Positions 1-8,300 are shown, counted from the stretch's first letter. The stretch: DNA of 50,951 nucleotides from Bryobacterales bacterium (GCA_016789785.1 JAEUQE010000032.1:1-50951), one strand, 5' to 3'. A program made the numbers and translations. Notes: generated by a model not told the origin, from the letters alone.

Positions 1-68
1 TCTGTCTCGCCTTTGCCGGTGTTGTCGGCGGATTCCATAGGCAGCCCGTTGCATCCAGCATTGAGCCG

Positions 69-749
69 CTAAAACAACGTCTGCAAGTCGCGAAACTGCG
101 CGACCACCCGCAGCCGGTCCTCCTGCACAAACTCCTGATGTTCGAGATGCCAGGTATTGACATGCGGTACGTACACGGCGCCGAGCCCTGCCTGGAGAGC
201 AGGGTTGATGTCCGACTTCGGCGAGTTGCCGATCATCCAACTGCGGTGTGCCGGAAGCGACTGATCCTCAATCACTCTGCGGTAGGCCGGCGGATCCTTC
301 TCCTTGACGATCAGCGTGGCGCGGAAAAACCTTGCAAGGCCGGACAAATCGATCTTGCGTTGCTGCTCCTGCATGTCGCCCTTGGTGAGTAGGAGAAGAT
401 CATGCCGCCCTGCCAGATAGTCGAGCGTATCCGGCACTCCCTCAATGATCTCAAGCGGATGATCGTTGATGCGCCGTGCGATTTCGACGATGGTCTCCGC
501 ATCGGCGGGCGAGATATCACGCTCGACGAGATGCTGATAGCACTGCACCATGTTGCGGCCGAAATTCGCGGATCCATAGCCGTGGATCTTCGCGTTGACG
601 AGTTCGATTTCGTCGAGCGCGGCCCGTACCTGTTCCCTGCTGAGCGTCGAGTGGTCCAGGAAATCGCAGAACTCGTGAAAGGCGCGTTCGAAGTAGATGT
701 TGTTCTCCCACAGAGTATCGTCGGCGTCGATTAACAAGTGCTGGCGCAT
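69..749 (-). CDS. HAD-superfamily hydrolase
   Basis: This 226-residue protein is a haloacid-dehalogenase-type phosphohydrolase. Motif I is the N-terminal LLIDADDTLWE, with nucleophile Asp8 and acid/base Asp10. A motif II threonine lies in LLLLTKGD, a motif III lysine in LIVKEKD, and motif IV is MIGNSPKSDINPA, where the acidic residue binds Mg2+. The spacing between motifs I and II fits a helical cap domain (C1 type), as in phosphoglycolate phosphatase-like enzymes. The substrate cannot be told from sequence. Its start lies 12 bp after the stop of the LON-domain gene upstream on the same strand, so the two are probably co-transcribed. Family assignment is firm, specificity unknown. Confidence 0.88.
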   Translation of the reverse strand: MRQHLLIDADDTLWENNIYFERAFHEFCDFLDHSTLSREQVRAALDEIELVNAKIHGYGSANFGRNMVQCYQHLVERDISPADAETIVEIARRINDHPLEIIEGVPDTLDYLAGRHDLLLLTKGDMQEQQRKIDLSGLARFFRATLIVKEKDPPAYRRVIEDQSLPAHRSWMIGNSPKSDINPALQAGLGAVYVPHVNTWHLEHQEFVQEDRLRVVAQFRDLQTLF

Positions 750-761
750 CGGCTCGAATGC

Positions 762-1394
762 TCAGTTCTGGTCGAACGGAATGATCTTGCTGTGGCCGTT
801 GCGGGGCGCGGCGGCGCGGATTTGCTCGGTGTGGTGCCAGCGGCGTACATACACTGGGTAGTAGTCGACAAGGGTCTGCAGGCGTTGGGCTTCGCTGCGC
901 AGGGCCAGCAACTGTTGACGAAAGTCGATGTCGTTGACGATCTGAGCCAGTTGAAAGCTGAGCTGCGGATCGTCCCATTCGGGCTCATCGACGTCATCGC
1001 CGGTCATGCGGCGGAGGTTGCTGAAGCCTTCCACTGCGCGCTGCCGGAGTTCCGTATTGGGTGCGGCGAATTCGTTGTCATCGAAGAAAGAAACCCGCCC
1101 CTGCAGGTAGGATCGGCCCTCCACCAGTTCGCGGATCTGGAAACGGCGGCGGCCGGCGGTCATGATGTCGAGCCGTCCATCGGCGTAACGCTGGACGACG
1201 CTTTCCACCGTGGCGGTGCAGCCCGTGTTTACCACGCCACCTTCGCGGGCCAGCACAATGCCGAATTCGCTGCTTGCGTCGATTGCTTCGCCGATCAGTT
1301 CCTTGTAGCGGTCCTCAAAGATGTGAAGCGGCAACGCAGTGCGCGGGAACAGCACCAGCGGAAGCGGAAACAACGGCAGGATGTCCTCGCGCAT
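762..1394 (-). CDS. LON substrate-binding-domain protein
   Basis: This 210-residue cytoplasmic protein has the N-terminal substrate-recognition (LON) domain of Lon protease but neither the AAA+ nor the Ser-Lys protease domain. The typical opening is LPLFPLPLVLFPRTALPLHI followed by FEDRYKEL, and the domain continues with the GR-rich strand GRRRFQIREL. Such stand-alone proteins are common and are usually annotated as peptidase S16 or LON domain proteins; they may bind unfolded substrates without cleaving them. I place the start at the ATG at 1392-1394 rather than an upstream start at 1445, because the domain begins right after it (MREDILPLF) and the longer form would run into the divergent SDR gene. 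It precedes the HAD hydrolase in a two-gene unit. Confidence 0.85.
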   Translation of the reverse strand: MREDILPLFPLPLVLFPRTALPLHIFEDRYKELIGEAIDASSEFGIVLAREGGVVNTGCTATVESVVQRYADGRLDIMTAGRRRFQIRELVEGRSYLQGRVSFFDDNEFAAPNTELRQRAVEGFSNLRRMTGDDVDEPEWDDPQLSFQLAQIVNDIDFRQQLLALRSEAQRLQTLVDYYPVYVRRWHHTEQIRAAAPRNGHSKIIPFDQN

Positions 1395-1450
1395 GGTACC
1401 ATTATGGCTTCTTAGCGCCACCCCGGCAATTTTTGAAGTCAGCATCCCTA

Positions 1451-2233
1451 ATGGAAATCCAAGGAAAGGTCGTATTGATTACAGGCGCGTCCGAAGGCGT
1501 GGGCGCGGCGTGCGCGGTGGAATTCCGCAAGCGGGGCGCAAGGCTTTCGCTCATCGCCCGCCGCGAGGACTTACTGCGTCAGGTGGGTGGACCGGATTCC
1601 GTGATCACGCCGGGCGACCTGACGGTGGACGCGGACCGGCGCCGTGCCGTCGAGGCGACGCTTGCGAAACACGGCCGCGTCGACATTCTCATTAACAATG
1701 CGGGCGTCGGACTCTATGCGCCGAGCTGGCAGGCGCCGATGGATGAGGTGCGCAAGATGTACGATTTGAACCTCTTCGCGGCGCTGGGGATGATTCAACT
1801 TGCGGTTCCGCACATGAAGCAGCAGCGAAGCGGCATGGTGGTGAATGTCAGTTCGATCGGCGGCAAAGTGACGCTGCCCTGGCTGACCTTATATTCCGCA
1901 TCGAAATACGCGCTTGGCTCATTGACGGACGGTCTGCGAATGGAATTGAAGCGCGATGGCGTGCACACCATGACGGTGTGTCCAGGCTATGTCTCCACTC
2001 GCTTCCAACAGAACATTCTGCTCGGAAAGGTGCCCTCGTCGGTGCAAGGCAGCAACATGTTCCGCATCACGGCGGAGCAATGTGCACGTGCAATCGCGGA
2101 CGGTGTCGAGCGTAACGCGCGGACGGTAGTAACGCCTCGCGCCGGATGGGGTTTCGTAATCCTGGAGAGGCTGTTTCCGTCGTTCATTGATGGCAAGCTG
2201 GAGAATATGTACTTCCGCGGGCGCGAGTCATGA
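1451..2233 (+). CDS. Short-chain dehydrogenase/reductase
   Basis: This 260-residue classical SDR is an NAD(P)-dependent oxidoreductase of unknown substrate. The cofactor motif is TGASEGVGAA (TGxxxGxG), the NNAG motif appears as INNAGVG, the catalytic Ser lies in NVSSIGG, and the active-site pair is YSASKYA (YxxxK). The ATG at 1451 opens MEIQGKVVLITGA, the normal SDR beginning; a longer reading from 1274 would extend across the divergent LON gene and is rejected. The stop overlaps the shikimate kinase start (ATGA at 2230), which starts a four-gene run with translational coupling. The C-terminus (LFPSFIDGKLENMYF) is slightly longer than in minimal SDRs. Confidence 0.88.
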   Translation: MEIQGKVVLITGASEGVGAACAVEFRKRGARLSLIARREDLLRQVGGPDSVITPGDLTVDADRRRAVEATLAKHGRVDILINNAGVGLYAPSWQAPMDEVRKMYDLNLFAALGMIQLAVPHMKQQRSGMVVNVSSIGGKVTLPWLTLYSASKYALGSLTDGLRMELKRDGVHTMTVCPGYVSTRFQQNILLGKVPSSVQGSNMFRITAEQCARAIADGVERNARTVVTPRAGWGFVILERLFPSFIDGKLENMYFRGRES

Positions 2234-2766
2234 ACCTGAAGTTGAAGCGCACACCAGGAATCTATCTTGTCGGCTTCATGGGCTCGGGTAAGAGCACCAT
2301 CGGGCGCAGGCTGGCGGAAGAGCTTGGCTGGTCATTTGTCGATATCGACGAGGACATCGAGACTCAGCAGCACATGCCGATCACGGATATCTTCGAACGG
2401 AAAGGCGAAGCGGAGTTTCGCGATATCGAAAATCGCGCCTTGGCCGAACGTGTCCGGCAGGTGCGCGGGTCGCGTCCTTTGGTAGTCGCCCTGGGCGGCG
2501 GCGCGTTCGTCGCGCAGCGCAACACGGAGTTGATTCAGCCCAACGGCGTCTCCATCTGGTTGGACTGCCCGCTCGAAATGGTGAAGGAACGCGTGGCCAA
2601 GGAAACGCACCGCCCGTTGGCGCGCGATCCGGAGCGGTTCGAGGCATTATTCCGGGAGCGGCAGGCGGCCTACTCGCGGGCTGACTATCGCATCGAAATC
2701 CGCAGTGATGACCCCGCTGTCACCGTCAAGGAGATCCTCGCGATCCCGGGGTTGTTTGACGTATGA
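2230..2766 (+). CDS. aroK: Shikimate kinase
   Basis: This 178-residue enzyme phosphorylates shikimate at the 3-OH using ATP, the fifth step of chorismate synthesis. The P-loop is GFMGSGKS (residues 15-22). Shikimate-binding acidic residues sit in FVDIDEDIE (Asp38, Asp40), the binding Arg in AEFRDIE, the Gly cluster in ALGGGAF, and the LID arginine in HRPLARD. Length is normal for AroK/AroL. The start overlaps the SDR stop by 4 bp and its own end overlaps the glycerate kinase start by 4 bp (ATGA), so the genes are translationally coupled. Grouping with glycerate kinase and an SDR does not form an aromatic-acid operon. Confidence 0.93.
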   Translation: MNLKLKRTPGIYLVGFMGSGKSTIGRRLAEELGWSFVDIDEDIETQQHMPITDIFERKGEAEFRDIENRALAERVRQVRGSRPLVVALGGGAFVAQRNTELIQPNGVSIWLDCPLEMVKERVAKETHRPLARDPERFEALFRERQAAYSRADYRIEIRSDDPAVTVKEILAIPGLFDV

Positions 2767-4100
2767 AGAACGGAAAGCTTCGCCGCGACGCACTCAGTAT
2801 CCTGAAGGCATCTCTGGCAGCCGCTGATCCAATCGAGGCCGTCGCCAGGCATGTGCGGTTGGCGGGGGATGTGCTGACCGCGGGCAAGTCGCGATATTCC
2901 CTGAAACGTTTCGATCGGATCTTTGTGGTGGGCGCGGGCAAGGCGAGCGCAGCCATGGCGGTGCCGGTGGAGCGGATGTTGGGCAGACGTATTACAGGCG
3001 GGCTGATCAACGTCAAGTACGGTCACACGGCCAGGCTGAAACGAATCGCGCTCCAGGAGTGCGGTCATCCTGTTCCGGATGAAGCGGGAGTGGAGGGCGC
3101 GCGGCGGATTGCGGAGATTGTCAGCGCCGCTGGTGAAAAGGATCTGGTGCTGTGTCTGATTTCCGGCGGCGGGTCGGCCTTGATGCCGGCGCCGGCGGCC
3201 GGGATCACACTTGCGGAGAAGCAGGAGACCACGAAGCTGCTTCTCGCCTGTGGCGCGACGATTCACGAGATCAATGCCGTCCGGAAGCACATCTCGACGC
3301 TCAAGGGCGGGCAGTTGGCGCGATTGGCATACCCGGCAACGACAATTGCAATCATCCTGTCGGACGTGATTGGGGACAATCTGGATGTGATTGGGTCCGG
3401 GCCTGCTTCGGCGGATGCGTCCACCTTCGATGGGTCGCTCGCGATCCTTCGCAAATACGGGATTACGGAACGTGTTCCGGCGGCGGTCCGAGCACGGCTG
3501 GAGTCTGGCGTGGCGGGCGGAATTCCGGAGACACCGAAAGCCGGATCCGGGGAACTCTCTCGGACGCAGAACCTGATCGTCGGGAGCAATCGCCTTGCGG
3601 TCGATGCAGCAAGGGCGCAAGCGCGTCAGCTTGGGTATCGCCCGGTGGTGCTATCGACGTCGATACAGGGTGAGACAAGAGAGATCGCCTCCATGCATGC
3701 GGCCATCGCTCGCGAGATCGCCGAGTCCGGGCAACCGGCGAAGCGTCCGGCTTGCGTGATCTCGGGCGGCGAAACAACGGTGACCCTTCGGGGACAGGGG
3801 AAGGGCGGGCGGAATCAGGAGTTCGCGCTCGCGTCGGCGATTGAGATCAGCGGCTTAGCGGATATTGTGATGCTCAGTGCGGGTACCGACGGAACCGACG
3901 GCCCAACGGACGCCGCGGGAGCGATCTGCGACGGGGAGACGTTGGCACGGGCGCAAGCAATGGGTTTGAACGCGGCGGATCACCTCGCCAGGAACGACTC
4001 CTATTCCTTCTTTGATCCCCTCGGCGACCTCATTCGAACCGGCCCCACGAACACGAATGTCATGGATGTGAGGTTGATTCTGGTGGGGGCGGACCGATGA
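2763..4100 (+). CDS. Glycerate 2-kinase (DUF4147/MOFRL family)
   Basis: This 445-residue protein matches the class of glycerate kinases built from an N-terminal DUF4147 Rossmann-like domain and a C-terminal MOFRL domain. The family phosphorylates D-glycerate to 2-phosphoglycerate with ATP, feeding C2/C3 acids (glyoxylate or serine routes) into glycolysis. Visible marks are the VVGAGKASAAMA loop near residue 57, LCLISGGGSALMPAP near residue 127, the KGGQLAR segment, and the MOFRL signature GGETTVTLRGQGKGGRNQE followed by SAGTDGTDGPTDAAGA near the end. It overlaps its neighbours on both sides by 4 bp. The family name is firm; the exact phosphorylation position (2- versus 3-) is inferred from the family. 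Confidence 0.88.
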   Translation: MKNGKLRRDALSILKASLAAADPIEAVARHVRLAGDVLTAGKSRYSLKRFDRIFVVGAGKASAAMAVPVERMLGRRITGGLINVKYGHTARLKRIALQECGHPVPDEAGVEGARRIAEIVSAAGEKDLVLCLISGGGSALMPAPAAGITLAEKQETTKLLLACGATIHEINAVRKHISTLKGGQLARLAYPATTIAIILSDVIGDNLDVIGSGPASADASTFDGSLAILRKYGITERVPAAVRARLESGVAGGIPETPKAGSGELSRTQNLIVGSNRLAVDAARAQARQLGYRPVVLSTSIQGETREIASMHAAIAREIAESGQPAKRPACVISGGETTVTLRGQGKGGRNQEFALASAIEISGLADIVMLSAGTDGTDGPTDAAGAICDGETLARAQAMGLNAADHLARNDSYSFFDPLGDLIRTGPTNTNVMDVRLILVGADR

Positions 4101-4447
4101 ACGTGTGGGACGACTTGGTGAATACCGCTCTCGACCATGAGACGCTTCAGCACGAGAGTGAGCAACTTGCCTGGATCTCCCGTGAGCCGGCCAATCCCCA
4201 ACCGTATTACAATCTGGCGCAGCTTCGGCGGATGCAATGGAAAGAGGATGAAGGGCTCGGGCTGCTTCTGGAGGCTGTCCGGCTTTCCCCCGCGTTCGCA
4301 GATGCTCATGTCGCGTTGACGGAAATGTACGCTGTGCGTGGAGATTACCGCGCGGCCTGGAGACACGCGCGTGCCGCTGAGGCGCAAGGGTGTTCTACGG
4401 GAGTAGCACTTCTTCGAAAGCACGAAATCGCAGAGTCAGCTCCGTGA
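4097..4447 (+). CDS. Small TPR-like protein
   Basis: This 116-residue soluble protein contains about two tetratricopeptide-like helical hairpins: PQPYYNLAQLRRM with LGLLLEAVRLSP, then FADAHVALTEMYAVRGDY with AAWRHARAAEAQG. TPR units act as protein-interaction scaffolds, so a binding role is likely, but no partner can be named. It starts inside the end of the glycerate kinase gene (ATGA overlap) and its last 12 bp overlap the end of the convergent thioesterase gene. It is the last member of the SDR-aroK-kinase unit. Confidence 0.75.
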   Translation: MNVWDDLVNTALDHETLQHESEQLAWISREPANPQPYYNLAQLRRMQWKEDEGLGLLLEAVRLSPAFADAHVALTEMYAVRGDYRAAWRHARAAEAQGCSTGVALLRKHEIAESAP

Positions 4448-4831
4448 CTTCGCCTTCACGCGCTCGCCGAAGCGGGCAACATGAATCACGAAGCGCTCAT
4501 GGGTGCCCTCCGCGATCTTTTCCTTCTCGTCGAACGCTTCCACTTTGCAGCGGACCCGGCGATCGTTGACCTCCAGGATTTCCGCGTGAAACGTCGCGCT
4601 CATGCCAAGCGGTGTCGCTGCGAGATGGCGGACGTCGACGTGGGTGCCAACGGTGTCAAAGCCCTCTTCCAGGTAGCGCTTAATCGTGTTGCGCGCTGTC
4701 ATCTCGAGCAGCATGATGAGCCAGGGAGTGCCGAGCACGCGTGCGTCCTCCAGCCCCATGAAGTCAATTGCGATTTCTGTAGTGACAAGGCGCTTCAGTT
4801 CACCTGTCGCGCCTACGGGGATCTGCGCCAT
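4436..4831 (-). CDS. Hotdog-fold thioesterase (FlK-like)
   Basis: This 131-residue protein resembles fluoroacetyl-CoA thioesterase-like proteins of the hotdog fold, which hydrolyse acyl-CoA thioesters. The segment TPWLIMLLEMTARNTIKRYL is the long central helix carrying the usual acidic residue, followed by GTHVDVRHLAATPLGM, the strand that typically carries the active-site His, and a C-terminal RFVIHVARF strand. Bacterial FlK relatives are mostly housekeeping acyl-CoA thioesterases, so no link with fluoroacetate is implied. It converges on the TPR gene with a 12-bp overlap and is divergent from the ROK gene. Family confidence is good; substrate unknown. Confidence 0.78.
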   Translation of the reverse strand: MAQIPVGATGELKRLVTTEIAIDFMGLEDARVLGTPWLIMLLEMTARNTIKRYLEEGFDTVGTHVDVRHLAATPLGMSATFHAEILEVNDRRVRCKVEAFDEKEKIAEGTHERFVIHVARFGERVKAKSRS

Positions 4832-4893
4832 AGCTCTTCATGTTAGCGCTAATTGGGTTGGTATTCGCCTGTTGTCTGATACATACTGAGTTC

Positions 4894-6141
4894 TTGGCAC
4901 ATAAGCCGGTTTCCGCTGTCACCTTCACCACGCAGGGCGCGCTGCGAAAGTCCGCGTTGCGTCAGGCAAACGAGCGCTTGGTTCTAAATGCCATTCGGGA
5001 GGATCCCCAGCTTTCGCGCGTCGAGATCTCGCGGATTACTGGTTTGTCGCCGAGTTCGGTGACCTTCATCGTGCAGCGTCTCACCAAGGCGAAGCTGATC
5101 CGTGAGTATCGCAACGACAGTGTGCCCCAGGTCGGGCGCCCGCCAACAAGTTTGCGTCTCGCCCCGGGTGCCCGGCTCGCGGTTGGTGTCGAGATCGCTA
5201 ATTCGAAGAGTAGGGTTGCGCTGGCGGATTGGACCGGGCAGATCCTGGAGGTTCACGACGTTCCGTGGCAATCGGACCCGGACGAAATGCTGCGCACCGT
5301 CCACAGCGTGATCCGCGGGCTCCTCGCGTCGAAGCCGTCCGCCCGGTTTCTCGGAGTTGGGGTGTCCGTGCCAGGCACCTGGGACAAGTCAACCGGGACG
5401 CTGGTCTCCGCGGTAAATCTCGGCTGGCAGGATGTGGCGGTCGAGTCGTTGCTGGCCAAGGGCTTCGACGTTCCGGTTTACTTTGACAACAACGCGAATC
5501 TGTCAGCGGTCGGCGAGCGCTGGTTTCGCTCGCGTGGCGGGAAGATCTTGGAGAACTTCGTGTTCGTCACGCTCTCGGGTGGAATCGGGACGGGAATCCT
5601 CATCGGCGGGCATGTATTGCACGGAGCCTTCGGCCGCGCTGGCGAGTTCGGCCATATGACCATGCACTCGGCTGGCTCACGGTGCCCCTGTGGAAACCGT
5701 GGGTGCTGGGAAGAATATGCGTCAGACCGTGCACTGAGCCGGTCCTATCGGACAGCGGCCAGCGTTGATCGGGACGTGCCCGCTACCGAGATCGCGGAGC
5801 TGGCCATTCGCGGAGAAGAGGCAGCAGTCAAAGCGATCCGCGAGGTCTCTCAACAACTTGCTCTCGGACTGGCGAATCTGATCATCGGTCTCAACCCGGA
5901 GGCGATTGTTGTCGATACATGGGCAGCAGTTGCATGGGAACTTGTCGAAAAGGAAGTCTGGGCAACCTTGAGGGAGCGCGTACCCGCCGCTTGGCTCGAC
6001 GGCGTTCGGATTCGTCCCTCGACACATGCCGAGAACGCTTCGCTGTTGGGAGCGGTCGCCCTGGTCTTGGCGCGGTTCTTCCAGAGCTTCGAGCAGCCCT
6101 CCAGAGATCCGCAGGCCAATCGCGTGCAAATTCGGGGCTAA
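4894..6141 (+). CDS. ROK-family transcriptional regulator
   Basis: This 415-residue protein has an N-terminal winged helix-turn-helix (VEISRITGLSPSSVTFIVQR, about residues 40-60) and a sugar-kinase-like ROK domain. The ROK part shows GVSVPGTWD, the sugar-binding YFDNNANLSAVGERWF, a phosphate-binding LSGGIGTGI, and the zinc site GHMTMHSAGSRCPCGNRGCW with its CxCGxxGCW cysteines. Relatives such as NagC and Mlc are repressors released by sugars or sugar phosphates. I choose a TTG start at 4894; the ATG at 4840 would leave only 8 bp between divergent starts and adds a hydrophobic leader atypical of ROK proteins. The myo-inositol oxygenase gene lies 75 bp downstream, so control of polyol or uronate metabolism is a reasonable inference. 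Confidence 0.87.
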   Translation: MAHKPVSAVTFTTQGALRKSALRQANERLVLNAIREDPQLSRVEISRITGLSPSSVTFIVQRLTKAKLIREYRNDSVPQVGRPPTSLRLAPGARLAVGVEIANSKSRVALADWTGQILEVHDVPWQSDPDEMLRTVHSVIRGLLASKPSARFLGVGVSVPGTWDKSTGTLVSAVNLGWQDVAVESLLAKGFDVPVYFDNNANLSAVGERWFRSRGGKILENFVFVTLSGGIGTGILIGGHVLHGAFGRAGEFGHMTMHSAGSRCPCGNRGCWEEYASDRALSRSYRTAASVDRDVPATEIAELAIRGEEAAVKAIREVSQQLALGLANLIIGLNPEAIVVDTWAAVAWELVEKEVWATLRERVPAAWLDGVRIRPSTHAENASLLGAVALVLARFFQSFEQPSRDPQANRVQIRG

Positions 6142-6216
6142 GAAACTTCAAGCGGCGTTTCGCGGGCCGGTGTAAGCTGAAAAAGTTAGTGCAGTGACAA
6201 AAATAAAGGGGGTCGC

Positions 6217-7062
6217 ATGAGCATGTCTGAAACGGGCCATCAAATCGGAGAGCAATGGGAAGCGCATCTTCGGGACCGCTATGATCCCAACAAGCAGGCA
6301 CAGGATTTTCGCAACTACGAGAACGCCACGGCGGGCGTTCGAGAATTTTACCGGCAGAATCACGTGCGGCAGACACGCGATTTTGTGCTCGCGAAGAAGG
6401 CCGAGTACACGCCCCTGAACAAACGCAAGATGAGCGTCTGGGAGGCGATGACTGCGCTCGATCAACTGGTGGACGACAGCGACCCGGATACGGACCTGAC
6501 TCAAACCGATCACAACTTCCAGACGGCGGAAGCCGCAAGGCGCGACGGCCGTCCCCGGTGGTTCATCTTGACCGGGTTCTTGCATGATCTCGGAAAGGTG
6601 CTATGCCTCTACGGGGAGCCGCAATGGGCAGTTGTGGGCGATACGTTTCCAGTGGGGTGCGCCTGGTCAAACAAGATCGTTTTTCACGAGTTCTTTGAAG
6701 GTAACCCGGACCGCCACATACCCGAATATCAGACCCGGCTTGGCGTTTATTCGGAAGGATGCGGGCTCGACAGCGTCGATCTTTCGTGGGGTCACGACGA
6801 GTATCTCTATCACGTGACAAAGCGTTTCCTGCCGCAAGAGGCGCTTGCCATCATCCGGTATCACTCTTTCTATCCCTGCCATCGGGAACAGGACTACGAA
6901 TACCTGATGAACGAAAGGGATCGGAAGCTGTTCCACTGGGTTCGCGAGTTCAACCAGTACGACCTATACTCGAAGTCACACGAGCGCCCAGACGTCGCAT
7001 CGCTGCGTCCCTACTATGAGGATCTGGTCGCTGAGTTTCTCCCGGACAAACTCGATTGGTAG
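6217..7062 (+). CDS. Myo-inositol oxygenase (MIOX-like)
   Basis: This 281-residue protein is a close match in length and motifs to animal and plant MIOX, the non-heme di-iron enzyme that opens myo-inositol with O2 to give D-glucuronate. Every iron ligand known from mammalian MIOX has an obvious counterpart: His99 ([10 protein letters not shown]), His123-Asp124 (FLHDLGK), His193 (WGHDEYLY), His216 (RYHSFYP), and Asp249 (FNQYDLYSK). Substrate contacts Asp86/Asp89 (DDSDPD), Lys127 and Ser217 are also present. The HD-type fold is thus complete and probably active. Initiation is at ATG 6217 (or ATG 6223) after an AAAGGGGG ribosome-binding site. MIOX is mostly eukaryotic and found patchily in bacteria. 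No uronate isomerase or inositol transporter is in view. Confidence 0.92.
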   Translation: MSMSETGHQIGEQWEAHLRDRYDPNKQAQDFRNYENATAGVREFYRQNHVRQTRDFVLAKKAEYTPLNKRKMSVWEAMTALDQLVDDSDPDTDLTQTDHNFQTAEAARRDGRPRWFILTGFLHDLGKVLCLYGEPQWAVVGDTFPVGCAWSNKIVFHEFFEGNPDRHIPEYQTRLGVYSEGCGLDSVDLSWGHDEYLYHVTKRFLPQEALAIIRYHSFYPCHREQDYEYLMNERDRKLFHWVREFNQYDLYSKSHERPDVASLRPYYEDLVAEFLPDKLDW

Positions 7063-7095
7063 TCTCGTGCACTCGGGATGTCAGATGCTGGTGCC

Positions 7096-7878
7096 TTAGT
7101 CTGCGAAGGCGTGACTGGATCGAATCCCTGCTGACTGAAGCACGACCGCCATTTTCTCGAGCGCGGACTTGTGAATCTGCGAGACACGGCTTTCATTGAT
7201 GCCGAGAAGGCCGCCTATCTCCTTCATCGTCATCTCGTTGCTGTAATACAGGAAAACAACACGCTGATAGCGTTCCGGCAGGGTCTTCATGGCGTCGGCA
7301 AGGACGCTCCGAAGTTGCTGCTGAACGCACATGCGATCCGGCTGGGTCTCGGGCTTGGACGGAAAATCAGGGGCAGGGAGGTCTTCCTGGTCATTCGCAC
7401 GGCTGCTGGCAGAAACCAAACCAACACTTCGGAGATCCACCATCATCTGCCGCCAACGCTCCACTTCCACGCCCAGTTTTTCGGCGAGTTCCGATTCGGT
7501 CGGGTTCCGGTGAAGTGTTGCCGCGAGATCGCGTGTGACCGCTTCCACCTGTTTGTGACGCCGCCGCAGGTCACGCGATGCCCAGTCGAGTTGACGAAGG
7601 CTGTCCAGAATCGCACCCTTAATCCGGTGTTTGGCGTAGCTAGAGAACACGACCTTCTTGTCCGGGTTGTACTTGCTGGCTGCGTCGAACAGACCTAAGA
7701 TGCCAGCGTGTACCAAATCGTCGAGATCGACGTGAACAGGTAGATTTTCGTGGACGCGTACAGCAATCGCTTTTACCAGCGGCAAATGCTCCAACACCAC
7801 ACGGTCCCGCTTCGAGACCCTTGCTGCCTGCGCGACGGCAGCATTCTGCGTGGGGCGTGACTTCGAGTTCTTCTTCAT
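7096..7878 (-). CDS. RNA polymerase sigma-28-type factor (FliA/WhiG-like)
   Basis: This 260-residue protein is a group 3 sigma factor. Region 2 appears as DLVHAGILGLFDAASKY and FSSYAKHRIKGAILDSLR, a signature shared by FliA, SigD and WhiG. Region 3 follows (NPTESELAEKLGV), and region 4 ends with PERYQRVVFLYYSNEMTMKE and a helix-turn-helix IGGLLGINESRVSQIHK. Start ATG at 7876-7878 has an AAGGGAAGGG ribosome-binding site; a longer form from 7929 has none. In flagellated bacteria such factors drive late flagellar and chemotaxis genes, but no flagellar gene occurs here and the next upstream gene with known function is TadZ-like. A role in pilus or envelope gene control is an inference. Confidence 0.88.
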   Translation of the reverse strand: MKKNSKSRPTQNAAVAQAARVSKRDRVVLEHLPLVKAIAVRVHENLPVHVDLDDLVHAGILGLFDAASKYNPDKKVVFSSYAKHRIKGAILDSLRQLDWASRDLRRRHKQVEAVTRDLAATLHRNPTESELAEKLGVEVERWRQMMVDLRSVGLVSASSRANDQEDLPAPDFPSKPETQPDRMCVQQQLRSVLADAMKTLPERYQRVVFLYYSNEMTMKEIGGLLGINESRVSQIHKSALEKMAVVLQSAGIRSSHAFAD

Positions 7879-8300
7879 CCCAATTCCCTTCCCTTTGGGC
7901 TGTCTGAGCTGCGGTTCGTTTCGGTGCAACCAACCTCTGCGGCCCTAGGTAGCAAACCGTAGGCCGATCCCGGAGAGGGGCGGAGGGAATGATCCGGGAT
8001 GGCTGCAAAGTCCTTGCCCTGCAATCCTTTATAGATCGGCACGAGGCCTTCCACGACCTCTGCGAAATCCCGGAGTAGTCAGATCGCGTTCTGTTTCGAA
8101 ACGATTTGACTGAGTGGCTGTTCCATCCTGAAACGTTTGTTCCAAATTGGAACTGATACCCCGCCAACAGCTCTATGTTCTGTCTCGATTAAGCTTATCG
8201 GTTCGGCGCGGTTTATGAACCGTTGGAAAACGCTGAGCCTGAGATATCGGTTTGCCTTAGCACAATCGCCCCCATGGGAGGGTAATGCCACTGAGGCGTT
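7879..8300. promoter_or_regulatory. 420-bp intergenic region with clustered palindromes
   Basis: No credible gene is seen here. Symmetric elements cluster at 8093-8153: GTTTCGAAAC (8093-8102, perfect 10-bp palindrome), AAACGTTT (8131-8138, perfect 8-bp palindrome) and GTTCCAAATTGGAAC (8139-8153, 7-bp arms around one central base). The heptamer TGTTCCA occurs at 8119 and again at 8138. A looser inverted pair CGGTTC/GAACCG sits at 8199-8222. The block lies 215-275 bp upstream of the sigma-28-type gene (minus strand), so it may be a regulator binding region or a distal promoter of that gene. No tRNA or known riboswitch core was recognised. Confidence 0.4.

Noticed and set aside
1..72. Open plus-strand frame ending in TAA at 70-72, possibly the tail of a gene starting before the window
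   Set aside because: Only 23 codons are visible, with no recognisable motif, and it would overlap the convergent HAD gene end; too little to call.
1274..1450. N-terminal extension of the SDR
   Set aside because: It runs across the divergent LON gene, has atypical composition, and the SDR fold begins right at ATG 1451.
4840..4893. Hydrophobic N-terminal extension of the ROK protein
   Set aside because: It would leave 8 bp between divergent start codons and adds a leader not seen in ROK regulators.
7930..8060. Possible cyclic-di-GMP or other riboswitch upstream of the sigma gene
   Set aside because: GGCAAGG and TTTGCAGCC resemble parts of GEMM-type motifs, but the order and the core bases do not fit.
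8079..8291. 70-codon open frame on the minus strand in the regulatory gap
   Set aside because: No ribosome-binding site, no family-like pattern, and it covers the palindrome cluster.
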